A stretch of DNA of 64,000 bases, from NCBI RefSeq assembly GCF_004125265.1, contig NZ_RDTE01000003.1:5642001-5706000 (forward strand). The letters run 5' to 3'. Positions 45,017 to 52,817 of the stretch are shown here, one piece after another. Origin of the DNA: Streptomyces lydicus (GTDB taxonomy: Bacteria; Actinomycetota; Actinomycetes; Streptomycetales; Streptomycetaceae). The translations under genes and the position numbers were made by a program. The notes under the pieces are model-generated. The model ran no database searches, was not told where the DNA came from, and was given only the letters and a program-made list of their open reading frames with translations. Each line of letters begins with the position of its first letter. The stretch's first letter is position 1.

Positions 45017-45556
45017 GTGCGACGGCGTTCACATCTCGCGGTGGTGGCGGCCGCGCTGACCTTGACCGCCGCGGCGGGACTGGCCCTGACCGGCTGCGGT
45101 TCGGCGCGGATGGCGCCGCTGCACGCCAGCTGCACGACCAAGGGCCTGCGCTGGACGCTCACCGTCCTGAAGAGGAACCCGCACACGGAACAGCGCGAGG
45201 CCCGGCTGTCCATCGCCAACAGCGGTTCCGGGCCCTGTGTGTTCCACGGATTCCCGGCCTTCGAGGTCCACCTCGGCAAGGGGCCGGAGTCGGACGCCCA
45301 GGGCCATGGCAAGACCCTGCCCATAGACCTGCCGCGCGGCGGCACCATCACGGCCCCCCTGCGCTACATGGACTGCCCCGTCGGCACCCCGCCGAACGCC
45401 GCCATGGTGACCAACGACCTCGCCGTGGTGTCCGCGCCGCGCGACTACCCCGGCCGCCAGGCGGTCGTGGCACGGGACGAGAAGGGCAAGCGCCTGCGGA
45501 TGACCCTCTGCGCGAACCGGATATGGATGGGGCCGCCGCGGGAGTCGGCCGAGTAG
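45017..45556 (+). CDS. DUF4232 lipoprotein
   Basis: This 179-residue protein has a lipoprotein signal (lipobox LALTGC, Cys near residue 27) and a DUF4232 beta-sandwich domain (LSIANSGSGPCVFHGFPAFEV, GTITAPLRYMDCPVG, four Cys). The family is abundant in Streptomyces with unknown role at the membrane surface. GGGAGA lies 5 bp before GTG 45017. A 14-bp repeat array starts 3 bp after the stop. Confidence 0.85.
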   Translation: MRRRSHLAVVAAALTLTAAAGLALTGCGSARMAPLHASCTTKGLRWTLTVLKRNPHTEQREARLSIANSGSGPCVFHGFPAFEVHLGKGPESDAQGHGKTLPIDLPRGGTITAPLRYMDCPVGTPPNAAMVTNDLAVVSAPRDYPGRQAVVARDEKGKRLRMTLCANRIWMGPPRESAE

Positions 45557-45558
45557 AC

Positions 45559-45614
45559 CCGGTTACGTAGCCCCGGTTGCGTAGCGCCGGTTGTGTAGCC
45601 CCGGTTACGGGGCT
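45559..45614. repeat. 14-bp tandem repeat x4 after DUF4232 gene
   Basis: ccggttacgtagcc and variants start at 45559, 45573, 45587 and 45601. The array begins 3 bp after the DUF4232 stop and runs into the 3' end of the convergent DUF397 gene (stop at 45605). Confidence 0.8.
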
Positions 45615-45865
45615 GTTGTGGCGGCAGCGCTACCTGCGGCGTACGAGGTGAACGAGGCCCAGGCACCCGGCGAGAAGTCCAGGTGCGGGCCCTGGGGGTC
45701 CTTGGAGTCGCGGACGTGGATGGTGGTGGGGTGGGCGGCGACCTCTACGCAGGCGCCGCCTTCGTCGCTGCTGTGGCTGGACTTGTGCCAGGTGTAGGCG
45801 ACTTCGAGGCAGTTGCCACCCTCGCTGCCGCTGTAGCTGGACTTGAACCACGTCAGATGGGTCAT
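45605..45865 (-). CDS. Tandem DUF397 protein
   Basis: This 86-residue protein carries two DUF397 units: WFKSSYSGSEGGNCLEVA (6-23) and WHKSSHSSDEGGACVEVA followed by IHVRDSKDPQGPHLDFSPGAWASF. In Streptomyces, DUF397 proteins (BldB/WhiJ-associated) are the usual partners of Scr1-type XRE regulators and HATPase proteins in small developmental control clusters. Here the partner genes on both sides are damaged. GGAG precedes ATG 45863-45865, which overlaps the stop of the upstream remnant (ATGA). Confidence 0.88.
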   Translation of the reverse strand: MTHLTWFKSSYSGSEGGNCLEVAYTWHKSSHSSDEGGACVEVAAHPTTIHVRDSKDPQGPHLDFSPGAWASFTSYAAGSAAATTAP

Positions 45866-46095
45866 CGCTCTCCTAGCAGCCGGTCCAGCAGGCCCATGGT
45901 TTCCTCTGCGTTGAGGGCCTGCATTCGCAGCATTCCCTGCTTCTGAGCGAGGACGCTGACCTCATTGGAGTCGGGAGCCAGCTCACTGTTTCGTTGCGCC
46001 TCGGCATAGGCCAAGTGTTGGTGCTCGGGGGTTTCCAGCCGCACGAATGCCCCGTTCAGCCCGGCGCCGGTGACCTTATGTGTGCCCGTACTCAT
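45862..46095 (-). pseudogene. Truncated Scr1/DUF5753 XRE-family regulator (C-terminal remnant)
   Basis: About 77 residues remain, matching only the C-terminal end of DUF5753 regulators (GLNGAFVRLETPEHQHLAYAEAQRNSELA, VSVLAQKQGMLRMQALNAEETMGLLDRLL). The helix-turn-helix and most of the domain (about 200 residues) are missing, and upstream sequence shifts into unrelated DNA that holds the opposite HATPase gene. It keeps the 4-bp overlap with DUF397 that intact clusters show. Confidence 0.75.
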
Positions 46096-46151
46096 CACGA
46101 GTACGGGCTCGCGTACTGGGCAGCGCAGTTGCACACTGCGACCGTCGTCGT

Positions 46152-46545
46152 ATGAACGGAGAGAGGCAACTTCCCTGTCCACGCGAGCGGTTCTACCGGC
46201 GTGAGCGACGATCGGTGCCGGGGGCGCGGGAGCTTGTGCGGGCGGTGCTCCCGGACAGGGGCCGTCGGGGAGCCGGCGGACGCGGTATTGCTGTGTGTGA
46301 GCGAGTCGGTGACAAATGCGCTGCGCCGCGGGGTGCCGCCCGGGCGCGGCTTTCAGCTGTACGTGTGGCCGCCTGCGGGCGGGGTGCTGCGGCTGGAGGT
46401 GCACGACAGTGGCGACGGGTGGCCGCGGGTGCGGACGGGCGCTGGGCCGGTGGGCGAGGTCCGGCATGGGCTGCTGCTGGCGGACAAGCGGGGCGTGGGG
46501 GAGCGGATGCCAGGCAAGGCCGTCCGGTGTGGGTTCACCCTGTGA
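46152..46545 (+). pseudogene. Frameshifted HATPase (anti-sigma-like ATP-binding) gene
   Basis: Two frames together give one normal protein. MNGERQLPCPRERFYRRER...VPGARELVRAVLPDR is read from 46152; VGEPADAVLLCVSESVTNALRRGVPPG...LEVHDSGDGWPRV is read in the +1 frame to TGA 46543-46545. Removing one G from the run at 46259-46262 would restore a single 130-residue HATPase_c_2 protein (N box SESVTNA, G1 box HDSGDG). These RsbW-like proteins usually accompany DUF397/Scr1 pairs. A short GTG-started form from 46201 is possible but lacks the first helix. A sequencing error in the G run is an alternative explanation. Confidence 0.7.
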
Positions 46546-46576
46546 CCGGCCCGGCGGTAAAGGTGTGCTACAGCCG

Positions 46577-46606
46577 TTGGACGGGTGTTGCACACGGGCT
46601 TAATCT
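46577..46606 (+). promoter_or_regulatory. Leaderless promoter of the MazEF-type operon
   Basis: TTGGAC (46577-46582), an 18-bp spacer, TAATCT (46601-46606), then 7 bp to ATG 46614. This is the best consensus-like housekeeping promoter in the window, and the start codon itself would be +1. Confidence 0.7.
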
Positions 46607-46613
46607 GTCCTGT

Positions 46614-46814
46614 ATGGCAGCAACGATAGGATTTCGGCCCACCGAAGAGGATGCGCGGATCATCAAGGACGCCATGCGTGGTGGCGAGGGAACCAGCGAC
46701 GTGATCCGGCGTGCGCTGCGGCTCCTTGAGCGTGAGGAATGGCTCTCCCACGCCCGCAGCGACGCAGAGCGCCTGGCCGGTGAGGACCTGACCACGGAAG
46801 AGGACGCCTGGTGA
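46614..46814 (+). CDS. Antitoxin, ribbon-helix-helix-like (MazE-type partner)
   Basis: This 66-residue protein reads MAATIGFRPTEEDARIIKDAMRGG...TSDVIRRALRLLEREEW, an RHH/CopG-like DNA-binding start followed by an acidic, flexible C-terminus (LTTEEDAW) that would wrap the toxin. Its last four bases overlap the toxin start (GTGA). It should repress the leaderless promoter just upstream; that is family knowledge, not shown here. Confidence 0.8.
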   Translation: MAATIGFRPTEEDARIIKDAMRGGEGTSDVIRRALRLLEREEWLSHARSDAERLAGEDLTTEEDAW

Positions 46815-47128
46815 TCCGTGGCGCCGTCTACCGCGTCGACTTCGGTGATGCGAAGCGCGGGCACGAGCAGCGAGGGCGCCGTTTCGGCCTGGTGCTCAGC
46901 CCGACATCCATGCCGTGGAGCGTCGCCACCGTTGTCCCGACGTCCACCAGTGCGCAGCCCTCGGTGTTCCGGCCCGAGGTCGAACTGGCAGGGAGGAACA
47001 CGAGGTTTCTGGTTGATCAGATTCGTACGGTTGATACCTCATTCATTCACGGTGACCCCATCCACTATCTCGACCGGGATGAACTCGCCGAAGTCGAACA
47101 CGCCGTGACGCGTTACCTCGGGCTCTGA
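46811..47128 (+). CDS. mazF: MazF/PemK family toxin (endoribonuclease)
   Basis: This 105-residue protein fits the PemK/MazF fold: RGAVYRVDFGDAKRGHEQRGRRFGLVLSP (with the conserved Gly and Arg), SVATVVPTSTSAQPSVFRPEV, and FLVDQIRTVDTSFI. The family cleaves single-stranded mRNA at short motifs. GTG 46811 overlaps the antitoxin stop, so toxin translation is coupled to the antitoxin. Confidence 0.88.
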   Translation: MIRGAVYRVDFGDAKRGHEQRGRRFGLVLSPTSMPWSVATVVPTSTSAQPSVFRPEVELAGRNTRFLVDQIRTVDTSFIHGDPIHYLDRDELAEVEHAVTRYLGL

Positions 47129-47258
47129 CAAGGCCCGCCCTCACCGCCCCCTGCCGTCTCGGGTGAGTGCAAGGTTGCGTCCCCGTCACCGGGCGGCACG
47201 GTACGGAAACCCGGCCTCCCTAGCGTCGGTGCGCAGGACCCGACCCCTGGGAGGCGCG

Positions 47259-48800
47259 ATGACGGCCGCGGCAGCAGAGACCCGTAGCGACACACCCGAC
47301 TACACCCCCGCCGGCGGCCGTACCGGCGGTTTCGCGGGCCGTCCCGAGGGCCGGGTGAGGCGGGGCGGCCGGTGGATCGAGCGCTGGGAGCCCGAGGACG
47401 AGGGGTTCTGGCGGGAGACGGGGGAGCGGGTCGCGCGGCGGAATCTCGCCTTCTCGGTGCTCTGTGAGCACATCGGGTTCTCCGTCTGGAGCTTGTGGTC
47501 GGTGATGGTGCTGTTCATGGGGCCGGAGTACGGGATCGATCCGGCCGGGAAGTTCTTCCTGGTGGCGGTGCCGACGCTGGTGGGCGGGGTGCTGCGGGTG
47601 CCGTACACCTTCGCGGTGGCGCGGTTCGGCGGGCGCAACTGGACGGTGATGAGCGCCGCGATGCTGCTGGTGCCGACCGCCATGGCGGCGGTGGTGATGG
47701 AGCCGGGCACGTCGTACGGCACGTTTCTGCTGGTCGCGGCGCTGGCCGGGGTCGGGGGCGGGAACTTCGCCTCCTCCATGACCAACATCAACTCCTTCTA
47801 TCCGCTGCGGAAGAAGGGGTGGGCGCTGGGGCTGAACGCCGGTGGCGGCAACATCGGGGTGCCGGTGATCCAGCTGCTGGCGCTGCTGGTGATCGGGACG
47901 GCGGGGGCGGCGCATCCGCGGATCGTGGCGGCCGTCTATGTGCCGCTGATCGTCCTCGCGGCGGTGCTCGCGGCGCTGTTCATGGACAATCTGGCCCCGG
48001 TGACGAACGACACCGGGGCGGCGCTCGACGCCGCCAGGGAGCCGCACACCTGGGTGATGTCACTGCTGTACATCGGCACCTTCGGGTCGTTCATCGGCTT
48101 CAGCTTCGCCTTCGGGCTGGTGCTGCAGAACCAGTTCGTCCGTACGCCGCTGCAGGCCGCGTCGCTGACGTTCCTCGGGCCGCTGCTGGGCTCACTGATC
48201 CGGCCGGTCGGCGGGCGGCTGGCGGACCGGTTCGGCGGCGCCCGGATCACCCTGGGCAACTTCGCGGCGATGGGCCTGGCCACGGGCGTGGTGATCTACG
48301 CGTCGGCGGAGCGGTCGCTGCCGGTGTTCCTGGCCGGGTTCATCGCGCTGTTCGTGCTGTCGGGGCTCGGCAACGGCTCCACGTACAAGATGATCCCGGG
48401 GATCTTCCATGCCCAGGCGCTGCGCCGCGGGCTGGCGGGGGAGGAGGCCGCGGTATACGGGCGGCGGCTGTCGGGGGCGGCGATGGGGCTGATCGGGGCG
48501 GTGGGCGCGCTCGGCGGCCTGGCCATCAACCTGGCCTTCCGGCAGTCGTTCCTGGTGGCCGGGTCGGGTACCCCGGCGTTTGTGTCGTTCCTGGCCTGCT
48601 ATCTGGTGTGCGGGGCGGTGACCTGGGGCGTCTATCTGCGGCCCGCGGTGCGTGGGCGGCGTACGGGGCAGGGGGCGCGGGCACAGGCACAGGCGCGGGC
48701 GAAGGTGGTGGGTGAGGCGGACGGGCCGGACGGTCCGGATGCGGCGGCCGGAGCGGCTGAGGCGGACGGGGAGCGGGGGCCGGTGTACGCGGAGGTGTGA
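47259..48800 (+). CDS. narK: Nitrate/nitrite transporter, MFS NNP family
   Basis: This 513-residue permease has 12 helices and a 70-residue basic/acidic N-terminus. Nitrate signature segments are GGGNFASSMTNINSFYPLRKKGWALGLNAGGGNIGV (helix 5) and GSLIRPVGGRLADRFGG. The last 40 residues are hydrophilic. GGGAGG lies 6 bp before ATG 47259. It is followed by the nnaR-like gene, the order I recall for SCO2959-SCO2958, so it likely brings in nitrate for assimilation. Export of nitrite is an alternative. Confidence 0.9.
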   Translation: MTAAAAETRSDTPDYTPAGGRTGGFAGRPEGRVRRGGRWIERWEPEDEGFWRETGERVARRNLAFSVLCEHIGFSVWSLWSVMVLFMGPEYGIDPAGKFFLVAVPTLVGGVLRVPYTFAVARFGGRNWTVMSAAMLLVPTAMAAVVMEPGTSYGTFLLVAALAGVGGGNFASSMTNINSFYPLRKKGWALGLNAGGGNIGVPVIQLLALLVIGTAGAAHPRIVAAVYVPLIVLAAVLAALFMDNLAPVTNDTGAALDAAREPHTWVMSLLYIGTFGSFIGFSFAFGLVLQNQFVRTPLQAASLTFLGPLLGSLIRPVGGRLADRFGGARITLGNFAAMGLATGVVIYASAERSLPVFLAGFIALFVLSGLGNGSTYKMIPGIFHAQALRRGLAGEEAAVYGRRLSGAAMGLIGAVGALGGLAINLAFRQSFLVAGSGTPAFVSFLACYLVCGAVTWGVYLRPAVRGRRTGQGARAQAQARAKVVGEADGPDGPDAAAGAAEADGERGPVYAEV

Positions 48801-48882
48801 GCGCGGGCGGGGGGATCCGGTGCGGCGCCCCGCCTCACGCCGTGGGTGTGCGGCCCGTACGGCGTGGGCAGGGCGCCCCGCT

Positions 48883-48898
48883 GTAACCGCGGGGAAAT
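48883..48898 (+). promoter_or_regulatory. GlnR-box-like site upstream of nnaR
   Basis: GTAAC-N6-GAAAT fits one a/b half of the actinomycete GlnR consensus (GTNAC-N6-GAAAC) with one mismatch. The second half-site downstream is poor. It lies 170 bp before the nnaR ATG in the 267-bp narK-nnaR gap. GlnR control of nnaR is reported in S. coelicolor. Confidence 0.6.
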
Positions 48899-49067
48899 AC
48901 TGGAGGACCGGGACCGTCATGTGCCGTTGGCATTGTGGCGCTTTGGCGTTTTGGCACCCTGGCACTTCGTGCCGCCCGAGCCGCGGCGGCACATGCAGCA
49001 CCCGGCAGTACCGACACGTACACCGGCGTACACAGCAGAACACCACTCTGGGCGGAGCGGGACGACC

Positions 49068-50285
49068 ATGCACGAGCAGCAGGAGCACGACGAGCGGGAG
49101 CCGGCGGCGCCGGAAGCGGAAGCGGAAACGGGGCCGGCAGCGGCACCGCCCTCGGTCGTCCGGCCGCTGGACGGGTTCACCGTCGGGGTGACCGCGGCCC
49201 GGCGGGCGGAGGAGCTGGGCGCCCTGCTGGAGCGGCGCGGGGCACAGGTGATGCATGCGCCCGCGCTGCGGATTGTCCCGCTGCCGGACGACACCGAACT
49301 GCTGGCGGTGACCCGGGACCTGATCGACCGGGCGCCCGATGTCGTCGTGGCCACCACTGCCATCGGCTTCCGCGGCTGGGTCGAGGCCGCGGAGGGCTGG
49401 GGCCTCGGTGAGGCGCTGCTGGACCGGCTGACCGGGGTGGAGCTGCTGGCGCGCGGGCCCAAGGTGCGCGGCGCGATCCGGGCGGCCGGGCTGACCGAGA
49501 AGTGGTCGCCGGCCTCCGAGTCGATGGCCGAGGTGCTGGACCGGCTGCTGGAGGAGGGCGTCGCCGGGCGCCGGGTGGCCCTGCAGCTGCACGGGGAGCC
49601 GCTGCCGGGCTTCGTGGAGGCGCTGCGGGCCGGCGGTGCGGAGGTGGTCGGCGTCCCCGTGTACCGGTGGATGCCGCCGGAGGACATCGGGCCGGTCGAC
49701 CGGCTGCTGGACGCGGTGCTCTCGCGGACCCTGGACGCGGTGACCTTCACCAGCGCGCCGGCCGCCGCGTCGCTGCTGCGCCGGGCCGGGGAGCGGGGGA
49801 TCCGCGAGGAGGTGCTGGCGGCGCTGCGGCGGGAGGTGCTGCCGGTGTGCGTGGGGCCGGTGACCGCGCTGCCGCTCCAGGCGGAGGACGTCCCCACGCT
49901 GCAGCCGGAGCGCTTCCGGCTCGGGCCGCTGGTGCAGCTGCTGTGCCGTGAACTCCCGGGGCGGGTGGAGCCGTTGCCGGTGGCCGGGCGGCGGCTGGAG
50001 ATCCGCGGGCACGCCGTCGTGGTGGACGGTGCGCTGCGGCCGGTGCCGCCGGCCGGGATGGCGCTGCTGCGTGCGCTGGCGCGGCGCCCTGGCTGGGTGG
50101 TCTCCCGTGCGGATCTGCTGCGGGCACTGCCGGGGACGGGCCGGGACGAGCACGCCGTGGAGACCGCGATGGCCCGGCTGCGGGGGGCACTGGGCGCGCC
50201 CAAGCTGATCCAGACGGTCGTCAAGCGCGGCTACCGGCTGTCGCTCGACCCGCATGCGGACACGGACAAGTACGGCGGGGAGTAG
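49068..50285 (+). CDS. nnaR: NnaR-type regulator: HemD-like domain plus OmpR-type DNA-binding domain
   Basis: This 405-residue protein has an N-terminal uroporphyrinogen-III-synthase-like fold (about 33-290: GFTVGVTAARRAEELGALLERRGAQV, ATTAIGFRGWVEAAEGWGL, VTFTSAPAAASLLRRAG) and a C-terminal winged helix of the Trans_reg_C type (about 310-395: RALARRPGWVVSRADLLRAL, HAVETAMARLRGAL, IQTVVKRGYRL). This fusion next to narK is NnaR, which acts with GlnR on nitrate assimilation genes in Streptomyces; it is often misannotated as HemD. ATG 49068; GGGACGACC precedes it. The last codons (YGGE-stop) begin a 25-bp tandem array. Confidence 0.88.
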   Translation: MHEQQEHDEREPAAPEAEAETGPAAAPPSVVRPLDGFTVGVTAARRAEELGALLERRGAQVMHAPALRIVPLPDDTELLAVTRDLIDRAPDVVVATTAIGFRGWVEAAEGWGLGEALLDRLTGVELLARGPKVRGAIRAAGLTEKWSPASESMAEVLDRLLEEGVAGRRVALQLHGEPLPGFVEALRAGGAEVVGVPVYRWMPPEDIGPVDRLLDAVLSRTLDAVTFTSAPAAASLLRRAGERGIREEVLAALRREVLPVCVGPVTALPLQAEDVPTLQPERFRLGPLVQLLCRELPGRVEPLPVAGRRLEIRGHAVVVDGALRPVPPAGMALLRALARRPGWVVSRADLLRALPGTGRDEHAVETAMARLRGALGAPKLIQTVVKRGYRLSLDPHADTDKYGGE

Positions 50286-50405
50286 CACGAAGACGTACGG
50301 CGGGGAGTGACGCGGGCGCGTACGGGGAGTGCCACGGAGACGTACGGCGGGGAGCGGCACGGGCACGTACGGGGAGCGACGCGGACACGCCCGGCGGGAG
50401 CGGCG
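50271..50405. repeat. 25/22-bp tandem array from the nnaR stop onward
   Basis: tacggcgggg or tacggggag recurs at 50271, 50296, 50321, 50343 and 50368, with a degenerate sixth copy near 50390. The first copy is the last four codons of nnaR plus its stop; the second copy again reads YGGE-stop. The array fills the gap to the convergent methyltransferase gene. Confidence 0.8.
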
Positions 50406-50449
50406 CGGAAGCACCCTCCACTACAGCCGGAAGCAGCGGCCAGGCACCC

Positions 50450-51226
50450 CTACCCCGGGTTGTTCACCCGGATCTTGGACTGGCCGTGCGGCCGCTTCTC
50501 CCAGTCCTCCATGAAGCGCGCCTCCAGGCCGTGCTTGCGGGCCAGGCTCAGCAGGGTCTCGGTCCGGTAGTAGAAGTCCTCGCGCAGCACCTGGTGTTCG
50601 GCGCCCTCGGTGCGGTCGAAGGTGAAGTCGAAGAAGCCGCCGGGTGCCAGGATGCGGCCGACATGGGCGAGGCATTCGTCGATGACGCCGAGCGGTGAGT
50701 GCGAGAAGACGCTGTGCGCGTGGACGACGTCGAAGTGGGCGGACGGCAGGAAGTCCAGGGTCAGATTCTGGGTGATCGTCAGGTGCGGCAGCTTGGCCTG
50801 GAGCTTATAGGTGGTCAGGGTCTGCTTCGCGGAGATCAGGATGTCCGGTGAGATGTCGATGCCGTAGTAGTTGCCGGCGTCCAGGTGGGCGATGAAGCGC
50901 CAGCCGGCGCGCAGATTGCCGCAGCCGATGTCCAGCATCCGGTGGCCGGGCTTCAGGCCGTGTCCGGCCAGGTAGTCGAACTGCATCTCGCCCAGCGCCA
51001 GCCAGCGTTCATGGCTGCGGCTGCCGACCGCGGCCTCCGGGTTGCGGCCGGTGTCGGAGGCCATCACCGCCCGGTAGTACGCGACGTGGTCGGGGTGCTT
51101 GAGGCGGAGCCAGGTGTCGCGGGCGGTGCGCTTGACGTACGGAGTGATCCTGGCCGGGTGGCGGACCGCGTAACCGATCTTGTGGGTCAGGCTGGCGCGG
51201 TTCGTGAGCAGGGACGTGCGCGGCAT
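50450..51226 (-). CDS. Class I SAM-dependent methyltransferase
   Basis: This 258-residue protein has the SAM motif MLDIGCGNLRAGWRFIAHL, YYGIDISPDIL, FDVVHAHSVFSHSPLGVIDECL and ILAPGGFFDFTFD, a standard Methyltransf_11/25 layout. The first 60 residues are basic and helical. GGAGG and AAGG lie 6-9 bp before ATG 51224-51226. The substrate is unknown. It is divergent from the CGNR gene over a 254-bp spacer with an AT-rich pocket. Confidence 0.83.
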   Translation of the reverse strand: MPRTSLLTNRASLTHKIGYAVRHPARITPYVKRTARDTWLRLKHPDHVAYYRAVMASDTGRNPEAAVGSRSHERWLALGEMQFDYLAGHGLKPGHRMLDIGCGNLRAGWRFIAHLDAGNYYGIDISPDILISAKQTLTTYKLQAKLPHLTITQNLTLDFLPSAHFDVVHAHSVFSHSPLGVIDECLAHVGRILAPGGFFDFTFDRTEGAEHQVLREDFYYRTETLLSLARKHGLEARFMEDWEKRPHGQSKIRVNNPG

Positions 51227-51329
51227 GGAGACCTTCCTCCGGGAGGGCAAGGAGTGCTACGGCGGGTGCTGTGGCAGGCGCTACGGCATGCGGCGGCCGG
51301 GGCGCGCGGCCCGCGAACCGCCGTGCCGC

Positions 51330-51380
51330 GAACTATACATAAGGCGTATACACATAGCGTCTACATGCGGTGTCTACGCA
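51330..51380. promoter_or_regulatory. AT-rich divergent promoter pocket with partial repeats
   Basis: The stretch ctatacataaggcgtatac and the following gcgtctacat / gcggtgtctac repeats stand out in 70 percent GC surroundings. On the minus strand, tatagt near 51333 is a good -10 for the methyltransferase gene. Promoter assignment for the plus strand is unclear. Confidence 0.4.
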
Positions 51381-51480
51381 CCATGCCTTCGTGGAGTGGC
51401 CGCCTCCGGAGGGTTCCGGCGGGCCCGTGGGCCGGGCACTCTGGAAGCACACACGTCCGGCCCTAAGGAGTGACAGGAAC

Positions 51481-52176
51481 ATGGCGGCGCCTTGCGACCT
51501 GCGGTTCGACTGCGGGCGGATCTGCCTGGACCTGGCCGCCACGGCCGACCGTCCCCCCGCGGAACTCACCGGCGAACGGCCGACCGGCGAACGGCTCACC
51601 GGCCCCGACCGGTTGCGGGCCTGGCTCGTCGGCGCGGGGCTGGTGCCGCGCGGCACCCCGCTGGACGGCGTCGACGCCGGCTGGGTCGGCCGCTTCCGGG
51701 CGCTGCGCGAGCTGCTGCGCCGGGTGGTGCACGACGAGCTGCGGGGCCGGGCGGCCGAGGCCGATCTGGCGCTGCTCAACTCCGCGGCCGCGTCCGGGCA
51801 GCCGCCCGCCGCGTCTGCGGTGCGCACCGCCGACGGTGTCCTGGCCCGCGCCCTGGGCGGCCCGCCCGACTGTGCCGGGCTGCTGGCCGCGGTCGCCCGG
51901 GACGCGATCGGGCTGCTGACCGACGCGGTGGCACGGGAGCAACTACGCCAATGCGAGGGCGAGAGCTGCACCCTGGTGTATCTGGACACCTCGCGCGGCC
52001 GTCGCCGCCGCTGGTGCTCCAGCGAGGTGTGCGGCAACCGGGAACGGGTGGCCAGGCACCGCCGCCGCACGACCGTGCACAGGGCACAGGTGGGAAGCAC
52101 CGCTCCGCGGGGCACGGCCGGAACCGCAGGTCAGGGCGTCGCGGTCGGCTCGGAAAAATTTTCCGCCGAACTCTGA
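51481..52176 (+). CDS. CGNR zinc finger / ABATE domain regulator
   Basis: This 231-residue protein has an N-terminal ABATE-type helical domain (10-150) and a C-terminal CGNR zinc finger (about 163-200: CEGESCTLVYLDTSRGRRRRWCSSEVCGNRERVARHRRR), whose four Cys bind zinc and whose Arg-rich end resembles DNA-binding proteins. The family is thought to be transcriptional regulators. AAGGAG lies about 10 bp before ATG 51481. The target is unknown. Confidence 0.88.
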   Translation: MAAPCDLRFDCGRICLDLAATADRPPAELTGERPTGERLTGPDRLRAWLVGAGLVPRGTPLDGVDAGWVGRFRALRELLRRVVHDELRGRAAEADLALLNSAAASGQPPAASAVRTADGVLARALGGPPDCAGLLAAVARDAIGLLTDAVAREQLRQCEGESCTLVYLDTSRGRRRRWCSSEVCGNRERVARHRRRTTVHRAQVGSTAPRGTAGTAGQGVAVGSEKFSAEL

Positions 52177-52295
52177 GTAACCCGCCCGTCCCGTCCGTAC
52201 TCCTCACCGCAAGTCCGATTCATGGCAGGGTCCCCCGGCGATCTTGGGCGATCTGGGCTATCGACCCGGGAGTTGGAGTGCGTAAGGATGCCGTC

Positions 52296-52817
52296 GTGGC
52301 AGACAGGACGACACCTGACGAGGAGCTCATGCGAGCCCTCTATGACGATCACGCGGGCCCGCTTCTCGCCTTCGTCCTGCGATTGGTGGCCGGCGACCGG
52401 CACCGCGCGGAGGACGTGGTGCAGGAGACGCTGGTGCGCGCCTGGCGCAACGCCGACCAGTTGCAACGGGCGACCGGCTCGATACGACCCTGGCTGGTGA
52501 CCGTCGCACGGCGGATCGTGATCGACGGGCACCGCAGTCGCAAGGCGCGGCCCCAAGAGGTCGATCCGACTCCTCTGGAGACGATGCCGGCCGCGGATGT
52601 CATCGACCGCGCCCTGCGCATGATGACGATCTCCGAGGCGCTGAGCGACCTGAGCCAGGCCCATCGAGAGGCCCTCGTCGAAACGTATTTCAAGGAACGT
52701 ACGGTCAACGAGGCAGCGGAGGTGCTGCGCGTACCGGCCGGGACCGTGCGGTCCCGGGTGTTCTACGCGCTGCGCTCCCTGAGACTCTCGCTAGAGGAAC
52801 GAGGAGTAACGGAGTGA
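52296..52817 (+). CDS. sigU: ECF sigma factor (SigU/SigL-like)
   Basis: This 173-residue sigma-70 family protein has region 2 at about 10-80 (LMRALYDDHAGPLLAFVLRLVAGDRHRAEDVVQETLVRAWRNADQL, IRPWLVTVARRIVIDGHRS) and region 4 at about 105-165 (ALSDLSQAHREALVETYFKERTVNEAAEVLRVPAGTVRSRVFYALRSL). AAGGA lies 7 bp before GTG 52296; GTG 52278 with GGGAG is an alternative. Its last bases overlap the anti-sigma start (GTGA). Position between nnaR and helD matches S. coelicolor sigU as I remember it; the symbol rests on that. Confidence 0.85.
   Translation: MADRTTPDEELMRALYDDHAGPLLAFVLRLVAGDRHRAEDVVQETLVRAWRNADQLQRATGSIRPWLVTVARRIVIDGHRSRKARPQEVDPTPLETMPAADVIDRALRMMTISEALSDLSQAHREALVETYFKERTVNEAAEVLRVPAGTVRSRVFYALRSLRLSLEERGVTE

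Noticed and set aside
49068..50285. Uroporphyrinogen-III synthase (haem biosynthesis enzyme)
   Set aside because: The HemD-like domain is followed by an OmpR-type DNA-binding domain and the gene sits beside narK, so NnaR-type regulator is the better reading; no other haem genes are nearby.
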